A stretch of DNA of 64,000 nt from Anomaloglossus baeobatrachus (lineage: Eukaryota > Chordata > Amphibia > Anura > Aromobatidae): positions 532,840,556 through 532,904,555 of the forward strand of contig NC_134356.1 of assembly GCF_048569485.1 (NCBI RefSeq), in the 5' to 3' direction. Below the pieces are notes generated by a model that saw only the letters and a program-made list of their open reading frames with translations, ran no database searches and was not told the origin of the DNA. Below, one piece after another: positions 1-11,314 of this stretch. Every line of letters starts with the position of its first letter. The stretch's first letter is position 1. The translations under genes were made by a program, and so were the position numbers.

Positions 1-951
1 CCCTTGGGTAGCCAGAAGGAGTTAACTTTCAATTCCCAGCTGGGGGTGTGTTCAGGGGCTGGTTGCTAGGAAGCAGGGCAGAGAGAGAGAGGAAGAGGGG
101 AGTCTGGAGGAAGAAGTTGAAGTGTGAGGAAGCAGGGCAGAGGAGCTCTAGAGTGTGAGACAGGTCCTGAGGAGTGCAGTAGCTGAAAGCGGGGGAGAAA
201 GGAGTACCGTGGGTCGGCCTGAAAATCATCCAGAGAGAAGGGTGGCTGAGTACGGAGATCCCGGTATCCGAGCACACAAGGGGAACTAGATCCCCAGTAC
301 AGGCAGCAGATCATCCAGAGCTGCTTAACCTACAGGTGGAGGGGGTACTTCATGCCCTCACCACGACTACACAGAGCTTGAGCCAAGCAGCAATCACCAG
401 GCCCATAAGGGGACAGGGCCAGAAGTCATCCCACCAAGGCCACGCTGCCGGCAGACGAGCCAGAGAGAGGGGAGCAGGGTGGTAACAGCTTCCCTGGAGG
501 GGTCCTACCACGCTTCAAGCAAAGGATCCTCCTAAAACAGAAAGAGTGCAAGGAGGGCGAGCGGACAGCTACCCTCAGAACGGCCTCCTGGAATTCCTGG
601 TTCAACCTGGTTATCACAGTGTCGCCCGGGCATCTCACCGTGACCTCCAAACAGTGAGTAAACACGTTGAAAGACTTCTTGGACTGTGTTTGAGTCATTC
701 TGCGACCTGTGGTCCCACACACATACACCGGGGCCTGGGGCTTGCCTCACTCTCAGGGGGCTAATATACTGACTGCACCCACCATCAGCCCCAGGCATCC
801 CTTAATCTGCAGTGGCGGTCCCCGCTGACCGCAATACTGAGAGTGGCGTCACGACAATCCTAAAATAAGGTTCCCTACCTGTGACCAGACTGTCCCATCC
901 ACGTGGAGTCCCTGAAGGTACTGCACCGACACATACTAGCGGGGCTTCACA
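1..951 (+). mobile_element. LTR-like repeat (TG...CA family), left end outside window
   Basis: Non-coding, moderately GC-rich repeat that runs off the left edge and ends in ...GGGGCTTCACA at 951. Near its right end it has a GTGGCGTCAC block also present in the copy at 53160-54395, and related text occurs in reverse in the copy at 42180-43335. Those two copies begin TGTGACGCC or end in its complement and have 4-bp target duplications, which suggests a solo LTR. No coding region was seen. This copy is more diverged, so family membership is tentative. Likely an old fossil. Confidence 0.4.
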
Positions 952-1811
952 TGTACAGGAGGAATAACACTATTTCTGGCTATTAAATGACCTGATTTAT
1001 GTAGATTATAGATCTAATTTTCAGTTGTCTCTGAGCTAGTAGGAGGAGAGCAACTGCTACGATGTCTCCCATACTCTGCACCCACAGTCATAAGATCCTG
1101 CATGTCTGTCTGCATTCATTATACAGTATATTCAGAGATTCCAGCAGCATAGAAGATATTATGTAGTAGTACTAGCAGTGCAGCTTACTAGAAAGCAGCA
1201 ACACAATCTCTGTCTCTCTGCCTCTCACTGGGCTCCTTCTTCCTCCTCTTCCACATTTACCTTTACCTAGGTTCCAGTAGACAGCTGTAATCTGATACCT
1301 CAGTGTTCTAGTATTTTGTGTTGTTTTGAGCATGACAGAATTTAAGATTTTTCTGAGTAGTGTCAGGGAGGAGGAGGAGAAGTGGCTCATAAGGGAAGAA
1401 AGAAGAATATTTTTAAATAAGAGATTTAACATTTTCTTACATTTATTAATTCTATTGATTTATACAAAGTTATTTGACACTTCAGTGGCCATGTAACATT
1501 ATACTTGAGATCTGTTATAGGATGTTTTCTATAGACCTTGGTGTCAGTAGACTGCAACAATATAATGTAATAGGGCCCCTGCGGAGGTAAATGCTGCTTG
1601 GTGTGATGTAACATCACACTCAGTACAGGGTTAAGTACATTACGCAGCATTCACCTGCCTCTGATTTAAAGCTCACATGTTTCTTGGGTAACAGTTTTCC
1701 ATAAACTACTTACACGAAAAGAAACAAAGGTTAATTCTGGTGAACAAGAGGGACCTTTTATTAACAGAGCTGATTTACAGAGTGTCTAAGGAGCTTGGGG
1801 TTTCTTTTTAA
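952..1811. other. No gene recognised
   Basis: AT-rich unique-looking sequence. The open frames are short, have no recognisable domain and are not supported. Confidence 0.5.
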
Positions 1812-2283
1812 TAGCGCTGCAGTCTTGTAGTCCTGGGGTCCTGGGTTCAAACAATCCCCCCCTCAAGGACAACATCTGCAAGGAGTTTGTTTGTGCTCCC
1901 CATGTTTGTGGGTTTCCTCCGGGTTCCCCAGTTTCCTCCCCCACTCTCCAAAGACATACTGATACAGTGAAGGAAATAATTATTTGATCCCTTGCTGATT
2001 TTGTAAGTTTGCTCACTGACAAAGACATGAACAGTCTATAGTATTAAGGGTGGGTTAATGTTAACAGTGCGAGATAGAATATCAAAAATAAAATCCAGAA
2101 AACAAATTTATTTGCATCTTGCAGAGAGAAATTAGTATTTGATCCTTTGCCAACCATTAAGAATTCTGGCTCCTACAAACCACTTAGACACTTCTACTCA
2201 ACTCCTTACCTGCATTAAAGATAGCTGTCTTAAATCATCACCTGTATAAAAGACTCCTGTCCACAGACTCAATTGATCAGTTA

Positions 2284-3024
2284 AGGGGGCTTTAAGGCCC
2301 TGTCACACACAGAGATAAATCTGCGGCAGATCTGTGGTTGCAGTGAAATTGTGGACAATCAGTGCCAGGTTTGTTGCTGTGTACAAATGCAACAATATGT
2401 CCATGATTTCACTGCAACCACAGATCTGCCAAAGATTTATCCCTATGTGTAACGGGGCCTTTACTCGCTACGACATCGCTAATGCGGCGTCGTTGGGGTC
2501 ACGGAATTTGTGACGCACATCCGGCCGCATTAGCGATGTTCTTGCGTGTGACACCGATGAGCAATTTTGCATCGTCACAAAAGCGTACAAAATCGCTCAT
2601 CGGTGACATGGGGGTCCATTCTAAATTATTGTTAGTGCACAAGTAACGAAGTTGTTCCTCGTTCCTGCGGCAGCACACATCGCTACGTGTGACGCCGCAG
2701 GAACGAGGAAGCTCTCCTTACCTGCCTCCCGGCCGCTATGCGGAAGGAAGGAGGTGGGCGGGATGTTACTTCCCGCTCATCTCCGCCCCTCCGCTTCTAT
2801 TGGGCGGCGGTTCAGTGACGCTGCTGTGACGCTGAACGAACCACCCCCTTAGAAAGGAGGCGGATCGCCGGCCACAGCGACGTCGCTAGGCAGGTAAGTA
2901 CATGTGATGGGTCTGGGCGATGTTGTGCGCCACGGGCAGCAATTTGCCCGTGTCGCACAACAGATGGGGGCGGGTACCCACGCTAGCGATATCGGTACCG
3001 ATATTGCAGCTTGTAAAGCCCGCT
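2284..3024. mobile_element. Harbinger-type MITE family A, carrying a nested smaller MITE
   Basis: Flanked by TTA at 2281-2283 and 3025-3027, the TWA duplication of PIF/Harbinger elements. The left terminal repeat AGGGGGCTTTA is cut by the 166-bp MITE at 2295-2460 and resumes as CTCGCTACGACATCGC. The right end is ...TTGTAAAGCCCGCT. The body shares long GC-rich blocks (CACATCCGGC, GCCGCAGGAACGAGG, TCTATTGGGCGG) with copies at 20040, 28162 and 51851. There is no transposase, so it is non-autonomous. Confidence 0.7.
2295..2460. mobile_element. Small foldback MITE inside a MITE terminal repeat
   Basis: 166-bp hairpin with termini AGGCCCTGTCACACA and TGTGTAACGGGGCCT, flanked by TTA at 2292-2294 and 2461-2463. 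The arms (GGCAGATCTGTGGTTGCAGT and its complement) pair over most of their length. The termini resemble those of family B at 46878-47946. It inserted into the left terminal repeat of family A. Confidence 0.7.
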
Positions 3025-3045
3025 TTAGACTCTAACCTCTACAAC

Positions 3046-3168
3046 ATGGGCAAGACCAAAGCGCTTTCTAAGGGTGTCATGGACAAGATCATAGACCTGC
3101 ACAAGGCTAGAATGAGCTACAAAACCATGAGTAAGATACTGAGTGAGAAGGAGACAACTGTCTCTTAG
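3046..3168 (+). pseudogene. Tc1-like transposase N-terminal fragment
   Basis: The ATG at 3046 opens a 40-residue frame beginning MGKTKALSKGVMDKIIDLHK and continuing through a helix-turn-helix-like stretch (YKTMSKILSEKETTVS), followed by a stop. This matches the start of Tc1-family transposases (MGKTKELSKDVRDKIVDLHK-type, from memory). The catalytic DDE region is not found before the right terminal repeat near 3300-3477. It is a dead remnant in a MITE-split, internally deleted element. Confidence 0.75.
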
Positions 3169-3991
3169 TAAGAAAATGGACGAAATACAAAATGACTGAC
3201 AATCGACATCGATCTGGGGCACCATGCTTTAGAGATGATCTGCAAAGAGGAGTGGACCAAAATTCCTCCTGACGTGTGCAAACCTGATCATCAACTACAA
3301 AAAATGTCTGACTGCTGGCTTTGCCATCAAGTATTAAGTGTTTCTGGATTTTATTTTGGATATTCTACCTCTCACTGTTAAAATTAACCTATCCTTAAAA
3401 TTATAGAATGTTTGTGTCTTTGTCAATGGGAAAACTTGTAAAATCAGTAAGGGATCAAATAATTAGTTCCTTCACTGTAGGGAATTTAAATTGTGAGCCC
3501 CAATGGGGACAGTGAGGGATAATGTCTGTAAAAATTGGCGTCTAGTAAGTGACACTCCCACCAGTGGGAAGCTAAGCTATAGACTCGCTGCATAACATTG
3601 TGTATCTAACTCCATTCTGGAAGTAAAGAATATACATCACTGCTCAAACACATGGAAATACAATTCTAAAAAAAAAAATAATATAGGCTATTGGCACAGG
3701 CTCCTGTACACTGGCAGTTATAGTACATACTGTATGTACAACTATACAGCTCCAAAGTAGGTAACTAGGAGTCTAAACAAATATTTACATATACAGTGCT
3801 TTGAAAAAGAATTCATACCCGTAGACTTTTCCACATTTTTTGATGACTGGGCCATTCACACACACATGAATATGCTTTGCTCTAAACCATTGTATTGTAT
3901 CTTGGGCAGTATGTTTTTGATCGTTGTCCCGCTGGAAGGTGAACCTACAGCTCCATTCATCTTTCCATCAACACTGGCCTGCTTCCATGTC

Positions 3992-4810
3992 TTTGCCGAT
4001 GACACCAAACTATGTAGGATATTAAAAACTGATCTGGATAGTACAATATTACAAAAAGATCTGGATAAGATGTCAGAATGGGCAGATACTTGGCAAATGA
4101 GATTTAATGTTGATAAATGTAAAGTAATGCACCTAGGACGGAGTAATCCTATAGCTGCGTATACATTAAATGGAAGTAAACTCGGGACTACAGAACAGGA
4201 GAAGGACTTGGGTATTCTCATTACAAATAAGCTGAGCAGCAGCACTCAATGTCAAGCAGCAGCTGCTAAAGCAAACAAGATTTTAGGGTGTATAAAAAGA
4301 GAGATTAGATCCCGTGATCCCAACGTATTGTTACCCCTCTATAAATCACTTGTAAGGCCACATCTGGAATACGGGATCCAGTTTTGGGCTCCACATTTTA
4401 AAAAGGACATTCAGAAGTTAGAGTCAGTTCAAAGGCGGGCAACTAGACTATTACAAGGAATGGAAGGCTTCCCATATGATGGCAGATTGAAAAAGTTAGA
4501 TATGTTTAGCTTAGAAAAAAGACGTCTCAGAGGAGATCTCATTTATATGTATAAATACATGTGTGGTCAATATAAAGGACTGGCACATAACTTATTTCTT
4601 CCGAAAACAATACTAAGGACCAGGGGGCACTCACTGCGAGTGGAAGAAAAGCGATTCCGACACCTAAATAGGAAAGGGTTCTTTACAGTTAGAGCAGTCA
4701 GACTGTGGATTGCCCTACCACAAGAGGTAGTAATGGCAGATACTATAACAGCTTTTAAAAAAGGGCTGGATGATTTCCTCAGTACACAAAACATTGTTGG
4801 TTATAAATGA
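3992..4810 (+). pseudogene. CR1 ORF2 C-terminal fragment (reverse transcriptase end)
   Basis: The frame is open from FADDTKLCR to the stop after 4807, about 270 residues. It begins at the catalytic FADD box of CR1-type reverse transcriptases. It then has the conserved tail: NVDKCKVMHLG, EKDLGILI, LYKSLVRPHLEYGIQFWAPH, ESVQRRATRLLQGM, EKRRLRGDLIYMYKYM, FTVRAVRLWIALP. The endonuclease and most of the reverse transcriptase are missing through 5' truncation, the usual LINE outcome. The retained frame has no internal stop, so the insertion is fairly young compared with its Tc1 host. It shares this domain with the copy at 8650-9548. Confidence 0.85.
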
Positions 4811-4902
4811 CTTAGTGACTAAATGTAGAACTGGTGGAGGAAGGTTGAACTAGATGGACCTAGGTCTTTTTTCAACCTAAGTAACTATGTAACTATGTAA
4901 CT
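3992..4902 (+). mobile_element. 5'-truncated CR1 LINE
   Basis: Carries the C-terminal part of ORF2, then a short 3' UTR with TTGAACTAGATGGACC and TTTTTTCAACC, and ends in repeated AACTATGT units, which is typical of CR1. It is truncated at the reverse-transcriptase FADD motif. ATGTC occurs at 3987-3991 and 4903-4907, a plausible short target duplication. It is inserted into the Tc1-like transposase. Confidence 0.85.
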
Positions 4903-5584
4903 ATGTCCCAGCTGAAGAAAAGCCTCCAGACAGCATGATGCTGCCACCACCATATTTGACGGTGGGGATGGTGTTTTGACAATGTTGTGCAGTGTTAGGT
5001 TTACGCCCCACATTGCGTTTTGCATATAGCCCAAAAAGTTCTACTTTGCTCTCATCTGACTGCATGTGTGATGTGCAACCTTCTTCCACAGTTGTTGCTG
5101 TATCCTCTATGGCTTTTTACAAACTGCAAATGGGACTTCTTAAAGCTTGCTTTCAAAATACCTTTCTTCTTACCACTCTTCCATAAAAGCCAGATTTGTG
5201 GAGTATACAACCAATAGTTGTCCTGTGGACAGATTCTCCCACCTTAGCTGTGGATATCTTCAGCTCCTCCAGAGTTCTTTATTCTTGGCTGTTTCTCCAG
5301 TTAGTACTCTCTTTGTTTGGGATGTCAGTTTAGGTGGACAGCTATGTCTTGGTAGGTTTACAGTAGCGACATACTCCTTTTTGGGTGATGAATTGAACAA
5401 TACTCAATGAGGTGTTCATTGCTCTGGCTATTTTTATAACCTAACTCTGCTTTAAACTTCTGCACAACTTTATCAGTGACCTTTCTAATGTGTTCCTTGG
5501 TTTTCATTGTGCTGTATTATCCCTATTGTTCTCAAACAAACTTCTGTGGCCTTCATAAAACAGTTGTAGTCATACTGAGACTAA

Positions 5585-6447
5585 AGGTACCGGCACACTA
5601 AACAACTTACCAGCGATCCCAACAATTATACAACCTGATAGGGATCACTGGTAAGTTGCTAGGAGGTCGCTGGTGAGATGTCACACAGTCACGCTCCAGC
5701 GATCTCACCAGCAACCTGACCTGGCAGGTATCGCTGGAGCGTCGCTACACGGGTTGCTGGTGAGCTGTCAAACAGGCAGATCTCACCAGCAGCCAGTGAC
5801 CAGCCCCCAGCCAGCAGCATGCGTGGAAGCGATGCTGCACCTGGTAACTAAGGTAAATATTGGGTAACTAACCCGATATTTACCTTGGTTACCAGCGCAC
5901 ACCGCTTAGCGCTGGCTCCCTGCACTCCCGCCCACGTCGCACATGCACATCTTGTGATAGCTGCCGTAGTGAACATTATCGCTACGGCAGCTTCACACGT
6001 ACTTACCTGCCCTGCGATGTCACTCTGGCCGGCGACCCGCCTCCTTCCTAAGGGGGCGGGTCGTGCGGCGTCATAGCGACGTCACACGGCAGGCTGCCAA
6101 TAGAAGCAGAGGGGCGGAAATGAGCGGGACGTAAACATCCCGCCCACCTCCTTCCTTCCGCATTGCCAGTGGAGGCAGGTAAGGAGATGTTCCTCGCTCC
6201 TGCGGCTTCACACACAGCGATGTGTGCTGCTGCAGGAACGAGGAACAACATCGTATCTCCTATTGGTGCGACATTATGAAAATGACAGACGCTACACAGA
6301 TCACCGATTTTCGACGGTTTTGCGATCGTTTATCGGCGCATCTAGGCTTTACACATTGCGACGTTGTTACCGGCGCCGGATGTGCGTCACTTTTGATTTG
6401 AACCCGACGATATCGCAGTAGCGATGTCGCAGCGTGCAAAGTACCCC
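5585..6447. mobile_element. Chimeric Harbinger-type MITE: family B left, family A right
   Basis: The left terminus AGGTACCGGCACACTAAACA and the next roughly 345 bp match family B (as at 46878), including the TTACCAGCGATCCC and GGTAACTAAGGTAAATAT blocks. From about 5930 the sequence matches family A (as at 20040): CATTATCGCTACGGCAGC, CCTAAGGGGGCGG, and right terminus GCAAAGTACCCC. The flanks are TAA (5582-5584) and TTA (6448-6450), one mismatch. No coding sequence. Confidence 0.65.
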
Positions 6448-6777
6448 TTAGTTACATACAGGTGCACTCAATTTACTAATTTGGTGACTTTTGGAGGCAA
6501 TTTGTCACTCAAGATTTTATTTAGAGGTACGAGAATACAGAGGGCTGAGTACAAATGCACATCACAATTTTAAGATTTACATTTTTTTTTTAAATTTAGA
6601 AAACTCTAATTTCCTTTACACTTCACAAATATTTTCTACATAGTGTTGGCCTCACAAATAGTTGCAAGTTTGTGTTGATATATCACATAAAATCTCAATA
6701 AAATACTTTTACTTTTGTGGATGTAATGTGAAAAAATGTGGAAAAGTTCACGGAATATACTTTTTCGACGCATTGTA

Positions 6778-7190
6778 GAAACTTCTGCTGGAATGAGTTA
6801 CCCTAATTTTGACAAGGTTAAGGGGCAGTATGAGATTGAGTCCTATTCATTTGAATAGAACCGAGCTTAAATACCACACACAACCCTTGGATACAAGAAT
6901 GGCTATTTCTGGAAAAAAATAAAAGCAGACATTTCTTTAATGTCGTATAACAATTCATTCAAACAGGAAATGTGGCATAATTTCGTTATATTTTTATGGT
7001 GCTACTGGTAAAAGTGGTCCCATAGGCAATAAATTAAGTAGTTGCACACATGCATGTTTATTTCTCCATTTAAGTGGGGCACGTCAGAGCCTCATTTGTA
7101 GGATTGATCTAGATTACAGAGATGCACCCCTGGAACACCTACTGATAAGTATTAAGACTGAACACTAACACTCTCACTGAGATAGACAAA
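6778..7190. other. No gene recognised
   Basis: AT-rich sequence between two transposons; no feature could be supported. Confidence 0.5.
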
Positions 7191-7193
7191 CAA

Positions 7194-7649
7194 AGCTGGG
7201 TTTACACACTGCAACATCTCAAACGACATCGCTGTAACGTCACCGGTTTTGTGACGCAATAGCGATGTTGTTTGCGATGTTGCAGTGTGTGAAACCTATC
7301 AGCGACCCGGCCCCTGCTGTGAAGTTGTAATCGTTACAAATCGTTCAGGACCATTCCTAGGTCCTTTGTTTCCCGCTGTGCAGCAAGCATCGCTGGAAAG
7401 TTTCAGTGTGTGAAAGACTTTGCAGTGACTTTGTTAGCAACTTCCCTTTCAAAAGGCTGCTTATCAACGTCCCCAACAACCAGCTAGGTCGTTCTGCAGG
7501 TCCGGATCGCTGTTGCGTTGTTGGCCAGGTTTGCCTGTTTGACTGCTCACCAGCGACTTAGCAGAGACTTAGGGAGGTCGCTGTTACGTCACAAAACCGG
7601 TGACGTTACAGCGATGTCCTTTGCGATGTTGCAGTGTGTAAACCCAGCT
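7194..7649. mobile_element. Foldback MITE (GCTGGGTTTACACACTGCAA family)
   Basis: The inverted ends AGCTGGGTTTACACACTGCA and TGCAGTGTGTAAACCCAGCT are flanked by CAA (7191-7193, 7650-7652). The arms extend inward with a palindromic ACGTCACCGGTTTTGTGACG block at both ends. 456 bp, non-coding, probably Harbinger-like. Confidence 0.65.
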
Positions 7650-7652
7650 CAA

Positions 7653-8003
7653 GGGGAGATGTAAAACCAGAAATCCACAGGTCAAGTACTTGCCCTAAAC
7701 TGATCCTGATTTGTCCCTGCCTGACAGTAGAGATTTAGACTATAAGATCACATAATAGCACCCCCACTTGTTGACGGCTGATCCTGAGTATCCTTATCTG
7801 CACGTAAGCTGTAAACCAAGTGTAACACAAAAACAACAATAAACATAAATGAAGAGCACACAAGCAGAGGATGAGACACAGGGCTAGGGATGTGCAAACA
7901 CAGTTGTACAGGATTGATGGAATACAAGAAACAAGAAAGAATAACAGAATATGTGAAAACCCTCCCAAACTTAAATGAAACAAAATACGGGATAACTGGG
8001 AAG
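7653..8003. other. No gene recognised
   Basis: Unassigned sequence up to the Gypsy target duplication; no feature seen. Confidence 0.45.
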
Positions 8004-8649
8004 GGATTCTGTTGTGAATGTCATCTGTGTGGGTGCTGTTTTGGAGCTCCCTCTGGTGGCCAGGAATGGTAGTGAAGCGGAGTCTGTGACTCAGACAGGT
8101 GTCGGCGTTAATTGGAAATTAAGGAAGCCCTATTGCAGACAAGCCTGTTGTATATAGGAGAGCACTTTTTGCCTTGCTGGTGCCAGTGATAGTTGAAATT
8201 TCCTCAATCTCTCAACCTGGATTGGAGTTCTGTCTCCCCTGTCTTCCTGTGCAAAAGCTCTGTAGATAAGTTTGCAAGCTTTTGCTTTGCTTCCTGGTTT
8301 ACACCTAAGGGTGTTTGTTTTTCTTTTCATTTTGTTTGGAATCTGTTTTTTTGCAGGTGAAGATTTGCTTTTCTAATTTGGTGAGCATGGGAGTTCCCCC
8401 TTTGCTAGCTCTTCTGCAAGAAAAGGGAGATTCTCCCTGTCAAACTTGATTATTTGCACTTTTGTATTTTTGTGTTTTTTTTGGGTATTTTGTTCCTTCC
8501 ATTATTTACAAGAGTACCTGATATAGTGAGGGTGAGGTCGTGTGACCTCCAGGGCCATTTTTACTATCAGGAGATTAGTACTTTTCTGCAGGGTTTGTAC
8601 TGACCACAAACAGTTTCCTTTTCTTTCCTTTGTATCTAGGTAGTCGGAC

Positions 8650-9548
8650 CTTCATAGTATCATAGTTTTTAAGGTTGAAGGGAGACTCTAAGTCCATCTA
8701 GTTCAACCCGTAGCCTAACATGTTGATCCAGAGGAAGGCAAAAAAAACCCCAATGTGGCAAACAAGTTCAACTGGGGAAAAAATTTCCTTCCTGACTCCA
8801 CATCCGGCAATCAGACTAGTTTCCTGGATCAATACCCTGTCATAAAATCTAATATACATAACTGGTAATATTAAATTTTTCAAGAAAGGCGTCCAGGCTC
8901 TGCTTAAATGTTAGTAGTGAATCACGCATTACAACATCATGCGGCAGAGAGTTCCATAGTCTCACTGCTCGTACAGTAAAGAATCCTCGTCTGTGATTAT
9001 GATTAAACCTTCTTTCCTCAAGACGTAGCGGATGCCCCCGTGTTCCAGTCGCAGGCCTAGGTTTAAATAGATCTTTGGAAAGGTCTCTGTACTGTCCCCT
9101 CATATATTTATACATTGTGATTAGATCCCCCCTAAGCCTTCGTTTTTCCAAACTAAATAACCCCAAGTTTAATAACCTGTCTTGGTATTGCAGCTTACCC
9201 ATTCCTCTAATAATCTTGGTGGCTCTTCTCTGCACCCTCTCCAGTTCAGCTATGTCCTTCTTATATATCGGTGACCAGAATTGTACACAGTATTCTAAGT
9301 GCGGTCGCACTAGTGACTTGTACAGAGGTAGAACTATATTTTTTTCATGAACACTTATACCTCTTTTAATACATCCCATTATTTTATTAGCCCTGGCAGC
9401 AGTTGCCTGACACTGTCCACTAAAGTGAAGTTTACCATCCACCCATACACCCAAGTCTTTTTCTGTGTCTGTTTTTCCCAGTGACCTTGCCTTTGCTAAA
9501 TCTATTTTTCCTATCTGTATATCGTGTTTTCCTACATCACCGTAATCT
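8650..9548 (-). mobile_element. 5'-truncated CR1 LINE, minus strand, inside the Gypsy LTR
   Basis: Minus-strand ORF2 C-terminus ending in a CR1-type 3' UTR and a short ATAGTATCATAG-like tail at 8651-8672. Related to the plus-strand CR1 at 3992-4902 but clearly a different subfamily by sequence and tail. The left part of the open frame (beyond about 9548) reads into LTR sequence and does not belong to the LINE. Confidence 0.8.
8849..9548 (-). pseudogene. CR1 ORF2 C-terminal fragment
   Basis: The open minus-strand frame shows the CR1 tail domain: EKDLGVWVDGKLHFSGQCQA, ANKIMGCIKRGI, LYKSLVRPHLEYCVQFWSPI, ERVQRRATKIIRGM, EKRRLRGDLITMYKYMRGQY, FTVRAVRLWNSLPHDVV. It starts downstream of the FADD catalytic box, so it covers only the post-catalytic tail. 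The frame is uninterrupted to its stop near 8849. This is a LINE remnant and not a host gene. Confidence 0.8.
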
Positions 9549-10105
9549 CTATATGTCGGGGGCTGGCTATTCCTTTGGGGACATCTCTGAGGCAAGGTAG
9601 ATTTCCTCATTTCTATCTGTGAGGTGTAGCTAGTTTCTCCGGCTGTGACGTGGCATCTAGGTGTTTAGGAACACTCGACGGCTACTTCTAGTGTGGTCTG
9701 ATAGTTAGGGGATTGCGGTCAGCTCAGGTTCCAACTATTCTTGTTTTTCTTGGTGTTTTTCTACTAATGGGATTTTTTTGTAATCTTCCATGGTTACCAG
9801 ATCATAACAGTATCACCGGCCTACAAAAAAAAGGTGCTCAAAGGAAGGGAAAATATTTTTTTTATCGCTATATATTTTTCCTCTTATTCCTTGGGTTCCG
9901 TGGAAGATCTTCTGTGAGATGGATACTAAACAGTTGGTTGAGGGTGTTGAGCATCTCTCCTCTGAGGTTCAGGCAATATCAGCTTATCTTAGACAGACTC
10001 CTGTTGAGAACCTAAAATTCCTGTTCCTGAATTGTTCTCGGGGGATAGGTCTAAATTCTTGAACTCTAAAAATAATTGTAAATTGTTTTTTGCCTTAAAA
10101 CCTAA

Positions 10106-10956
10106 GGGGTGCTTCACACACAGCGAGCTCGCTGCCGAGATCGCTGCTGAGTCACGCTTTTTGTGACGCAGCAGTGACCTCATTAGCGATCTCGCTGTGT
10201 GTGACAATGAGCAGCGATCTGGCCCCTGCTGCGAGATCGCTGCTCGTTACACACAGCCCTGGTTCGTTTTCTTCAAAGCCGCTCTCCTGCTGTGACACAC
10301 AGATCGCTGTGTGTGACAGCAAGAGAGCGACAAATGAAGCAAGCAGGGAGCAGGAGCCGGCGTCTGACAGCTGAGGTAAGCTGTATCCAAGATAAACATC
10401 GGGTAACCAAGGTGGTTACCCGATATTTACCTTAGTTACCAGCCTCTGCAGCTCTCACGCTGCCTGTGCTGCCGGCTCCGGCTCTCTGCACATGTAGCTG
10501 CTGTACACATCGGGTTAATTAACCCGATGTGTACAGCAGCTAGGAGAGCAAGGAGCCAGCGCTAAGCAGTGTGCGCGGCTCCCTGCTCTCTGCACATGTA
10601 GCTGCATTACACATCGGGTTAATTAACCCGATGTGTACTGTAGCTAGGAGAGCAAGGAGCCAGCGCTCAGTGTGCGCGGCTCCCTGCTCCCTGCTCACAC
10701 TGGTAACTAATGTAAACATCGGGTAACCATACCCGATGTTTACCTTAGTTACCAGTCTCCGCAGCTTCCAGACGGCGGCTCCGTGCAAGCGCAGCGTCGC
10801 TTGCACGTCGCTGCTGGCTGGGGGCTGTTCACTGGTCGCTGGTGAGATCTGCCTGTTTGACAGCTCACCAGCGACCATGTAGCGATGCAGCAGCGATCCT
10901 GACCAGGTCAGATCGCTGGTCGGATCGCTGCTGCATCGCTAAGTGTGAAGGTACCC
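10106..10956. mobile_element. Harbinger-type MITE family B, inside Gypsy gag
   Basis: Ends GGGGTGCTTCACACACAGCG and ...TAAGTGTGAAGGTACCC, flanked by TAA (10103-10105, 10957-10959). 851 bp. It contains the internal repeat with the palindrome CGGGTTAATTAACCCG twice, about 104 bp apart (near 10511 and 10615), in the opposite orientation to the copy at 46878-47946. Non-coding. Confidence 0.8.
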
Positions 10957-11314
10957 TAAGTCCTCAGGGAGTCCCGTGCAGCATGTTAAGATTGTCATCT
11001 CTTTGTTGCGCGGTGACCCTCAGGACTGGGCCTTTTTATTGGCTCCTGATGATCCGATACTTGCTAATGTGGATTCCTTTTTTCAGGCCCTGACATTGTT
11101 GTATGATAAACCCAATGTTATTAAACAAACAGAGAAGGCCTTGCTGGCTTTGATCCAAGGTCAGGATTCTGCTGAAATTTTTTGTCAGAAATTCAAAAAG
11201 TGGGCGGTCCTATTCAAATGCAGAAAATAAGGATTTTCAGCTCACCCCTCTTCACTCCCAGATCTCACCCCCGACACACGGAAACACCCTGGCCTGGGTG
11301 TGTGATCACAGAGG

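Larger units (their letters stand above)
1965..3477 (+). mobile_element. Tc1-like DNA transposon, internally deleted
   Basis: Both ends are long inverted repeats starting CAGTGAAGGAAATAATTA, flanked by TA at 1963-1964 and 3478-3479, the Tc1/mariner target duplication. Only the transposase N-terminus survives (3046-3168); most of the DDE domain is gone, so the copy cannot move by itself. A Harbinger-type MITE sits upstream of the transposase start, and the whole element interrupts a SINE. Confidence 0.8.
1812..3540 (+). mobile_element. tRNA-derived SINE, split by a Tc1-like element
   Basis: The left part has a tRNA-like head with a B-box-like GGTTCAAAC near 1850. It is followed by the core typical of vertebrate tRNA-SINEs (AAGGACAACATCTGCA, GGGTTTCCTCCGGGT, CTCCAAAGACATACTGA). 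The SINE resumes after 3479 with GGGAATTTAAATTGTGAGCC and ends near 3540 after AATGTCTGTAAA. Joining the parts at the TA target gives a continuous SINE body, so the Tc1-like element landed inside it. The family assignment rests on remembered consensus sequence. Confidence 0.65.
3860..5507 (-). pseudogene. Tc1-like transposase pseudogene, split by CR1
   Basis: The frame begins at the complement ATG at 5507-5505: MKTKEHIRKVTDKVVQKFKA, a typical Tc1 N-terminus. Further on, the minus strand at about 5089-4901 gives SDESKVELFGLYAKRNVGR and NTIPTVKYGGGSIMLSGGFS, covering the second catalytic D (SDES) and the GGGS(I)M motif. The CR1 insertion at 3992-4902 follows, and the last part (3860-3990) carries a shortened C-terminus. 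Frame changes, stops and an internal deletion in the C-terminal third show that it is dead. The matches are to remembered Tc1 consensus proteins. Confidence 0.75.
3794..6775 (-). mobile_element. Tc1-like transposon hosting a CR1 LINE and a chimeric MITE
   Basis: Terminal repeats CAGTGCTTTGAAAAAG (left) and CAATGCGTCGAAAAAGTA (right, complement), each followed by a CTTTTCCACATTTTTT block, are flanked by TA at 3792-3793 and 6776-6777. The transposase lies on the minus strand. A CR1 LINE entered its C-terminal half and a Harbinger-type MITE its 5' flank. Removing both gives the familiar vertebrate Tc1-like order of terminal repeat, transposase and terminal repeat. It is inactive. Confidence 0.8.
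8010..9809 (+). repeat. First LTR of the Gypsy element (contains a CR1 insertion)
   Basis: Begins TGTTGTGAATGTC, has the GGAGCTCCCTCTGGTGGCCA block shared with the solo LTRs at 20821-21966 and 40269-41151 (opposite strand), and ends ATGGTTACCAGATCATAACA. The right end recurs at 15150-15167. About 900 bp of the span is the nested CR1. Confidence 0.8.
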
